64,000 bases of DNA, taken from Croceimicrobium sp963977415. Its GTDB lineage: Bacteria > Bacteroidota > Bacteroidia > Flavobacteriales > Schleiferiaceae. Every line of letters starts with the position of its first letter. The stretch's first letter is position 1. The translations under genes and the position numbers were made by a program. The notes beneath the pieces are model-generated. The model had not been told where the DNA came from. It searched no databases and worked only from the letters and a program-made list of their open reading frames with translations. Location of the stretch: the NCBI GenBank assembly GCA_963977415.1, contig CAXBOS010000004.1, forward strand, positions 248,001 to 312,000. Direction: 5' to 3'. This document shows, one piece after another, positions 62,977-64,000 of the stretch.

Positions 62977-63468
62977 ATGAATAACAAAGGCGATATTAAT
63001 ATCTCTTGCAAATTGCAGGAGTTTCAATTTGAGCAATTAAGTGATGCTTGGCAAAACTTGGTAGAAAGAGCCGATGAAGCTCGCAGCGGAAGTCATTCTC
63101 CTTATAGTAATTTTCAAGTAGGAGCAGCCTTGCTTCTAGATTCTGGAGAGGTAATTATTGGTTCAAATCAAGAAAACGCAGCTTACCCCAGTGGACTTTG
63201 TGCAGAAAGAACCGCCTTGTTTTGGGCGGGAGCTAATTTCCCTTCCCAAAAAATTTTAGCCATTGCGGTTACGGTGCCAAATCGCGCCGAACATATTCCC
63301 TTCCCCTGTGGTTCTTGTTTACAAGTTATATCTGAATATCAGCATAAACAAGATTTACCGATAAATATTTTATTAAAACACCCTCAAAGTCAGCAAGTTT
63401 ACTTAGCAAACGGCGTTCAAAATCTGCTGCCATTTGCATTTGAGAAAAGTCACTTGCCAAAAGACTAA
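62977..63468 (+). CDS. cdd: Cytidine deaminase
   Basis: Converts cytidine to uridine for pyrimidine salvage. 163 residues. The zinc-binding CAERTALF with catalytic Glu and PCGSCLQVISEY match the family. It follows porV by 5 bases, an order seen in flavobacteria where cdd and pdhA flank the T9SS genes. Confidence 0.95.
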   Translation: MNNKGDINISCKLQEFQFEQLSDAWQNLVERADEARSGSHSPYSNFQVGAALLLDSGEVIIGSNQENAAYPSGLCAERTALFWAGANFPSQKILAIAVTVPNRAEHIPFPCGSCLQVISEYQHKQDLPINILLKHPQSQQVYLANGVQNLLPFAFEKSHLPKD

Positions 63469-63488
63469 GAGGCTGTTAGCTTTTTGTA

Positions 63489-63496
63489 TAAATTTG
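63489..63496 (+). promoter_or_regulatory. -7 promoter box of pdhA
   Basis: TAAATTTG matches TAnnTTTG exactly, 24 bases before the pdhA ATG. Confidence 0.5.
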
Positions 63497-63520
63497 CGCC
63501 CGCATAAACGAATATAGATA

Positions 63521-64000
63521 ATGGCCAAGAAAAAGATTACAAAGCAGGTATACCTTAAGTGGTATGAGGAAATGCTATTTTGGAGAAAATTTGAAGATAA
63601 GGCTGCGGCCCTCTATATACAACAGAAAATTCGTGGTTTTCTTCACCTATATAATGGTCAGGAAGCAGTTCTAGCTGGGGCTGTTTATGCCATGGAAGAA
63701 AACGATAAAATGATTACTGCTTACCGTAATCATGTTCAGCCAATTGCACTTGGTGTAGATCCGCGTAAGATTATGGCCGAATTATGTGGTAAAGTAACCG
63801 GAACTTCTCAAGGAAATGGTGGCTCAATGCATATGTTTTCGAAAGAACACAATTTTTATGGCGGTCATGGTATTGTTGGTGGGCAAATCCCTTTAGGGGC
63901 TGGTCTTGCTTTCGCAGACAAGTATAAAGGAAATGGTGGAGTAACCCTTTGTTATATGGGTGACGGTGCTATCCGTCAAGGAAGTTTCCATGAAACCATG
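63521..64000 (+). CDS. pdhA: Pyruvate dehydrogenase E1 component, alpha subunit (5' part)
   Basis: Decarboxylates pyruvate with thiamine pyrophosphate in the pyruvate dehydrogenase complex. 160 codons are visible and run off the right edge. The sequence begins MAKKKITKQVYLKWYEEMLFW and shows the E1-alpha features GHGIVGGQIPLGAG and the TPP/Mg motif MGDGAIRQGSFHET. The usual GDGAARQG has Ile for Ala here. Own -7 box upstream. Confidence 0.95.
   Translation, partial: MAKKKITKQVYLKWYEEMLFWRKFEDKAAALYIQQKIRGFLHLYNGQEAVLAGAVYAMEENDKMITAYRNHVQPIALGVDPRKIMAELCGKVTGTSQGNGGSMHMFSKEHNFYGGHGIVGGQIPLGAGLAFADKYKGNGGVTLCYMGDGAIRQGSFHETM

Overview
The window is chromosomal DNA of a marine-type Bacteroidota, most probably a Flavobacteriales member. 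Reasons: a type IX secretion/gliding locus (porV, porU, a PorP/SprF protein, gldJ next to murF), a gliding-type C-terminal sorting domain on a 1,085-residue surface protein, proteorhodopsin with a beta-carotene cleavage enzyme, Bacteroidota -7 promoter boxes (TAnnTTTG) in front of several genes, and almost no Shine-Dalgarno sequences. Gene order is dense and chromosomal. I see no insertion sequence, prophage, integrase or CRISPR array.

Layout. 0-10 kb: 3' part of prfB, a large T9SS-sorted protein, an ArsC-like protein, a membrane glycosyltransferase with oligopeptidase B, a dienoyl-CoA-reductase-like SDR and a glycerophosphodiesterase lipoprotein. 10-20 kb: TPR lipoprotein, recA, comM-like ATPase, a TraB/GumN protein followed by an ECF sigma factor and its membrane partner, an outer-membrane beta-barrel candidate, and a sensor histidine kinase. 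20-26 kb: a LruC-domain lipoprotein, a YtxH/holin-like membrane operon, a sulfatase-modifying-factor-fold protein and lipoproteins. 26-30 kb: proteorhodopsin and blh, a 58-codon membrane protein, tRNA-Val(TAC) and an isoaspartyl peptidase. 30-45 kb: one eleven-gene leftward operon (yjfI-like, PspA, NfeD/YqiJ-like, flotillin/YqiK-like, a 1,638-residue AAA+ protein, methyltransferase, DUF4178, lipoprotein, double DUF350, membrane-anchored spermidine synthase, AdoMet decarboxylase), divergent from an XRE/S24-like regulator and a phospholipase-D-like protein. 45-53 kb: folC, tonB-exbD-exbB, nhaD, an amino-acid dehydrogenase, anmK, and an acyl-CoA dehydrogenase. 53-64 kb: murF, gldJ, porP-like, then porU, porV, cdd and the start of pdhA.

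The most interesting region is the 29.9-45.3 kb locus. It puts homologues of two separate E. coli gene sets (yjfI/J/L and yqiJ/K) in one operon, together with polyamine synthesis and a giant AAA+ ATPase. The families are known, and parts of this association have been discussed as an extended phage-shock-type membrane-stress network. How the pieces work together is, to my knowledge, not established. My working inference is an envelope-maintenance machine: PspA (an ESCRT-III-fold protein) and a flotillin/NfeD scaffold at the membrane, an AAA+ motor that could remodel it, and polyamines as the small-molecule arm.

Two genes, blh and murF, begin directly on the U-tract of an intrinsic terminator belonging to the gene upstream, so their expression should depend on read-through. 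Two short genes (28272-28448 and 20162-20245) lie in apparently empty spacers. All function calls rest on reading the translated sequence and remembered family motifs; no database search was run.
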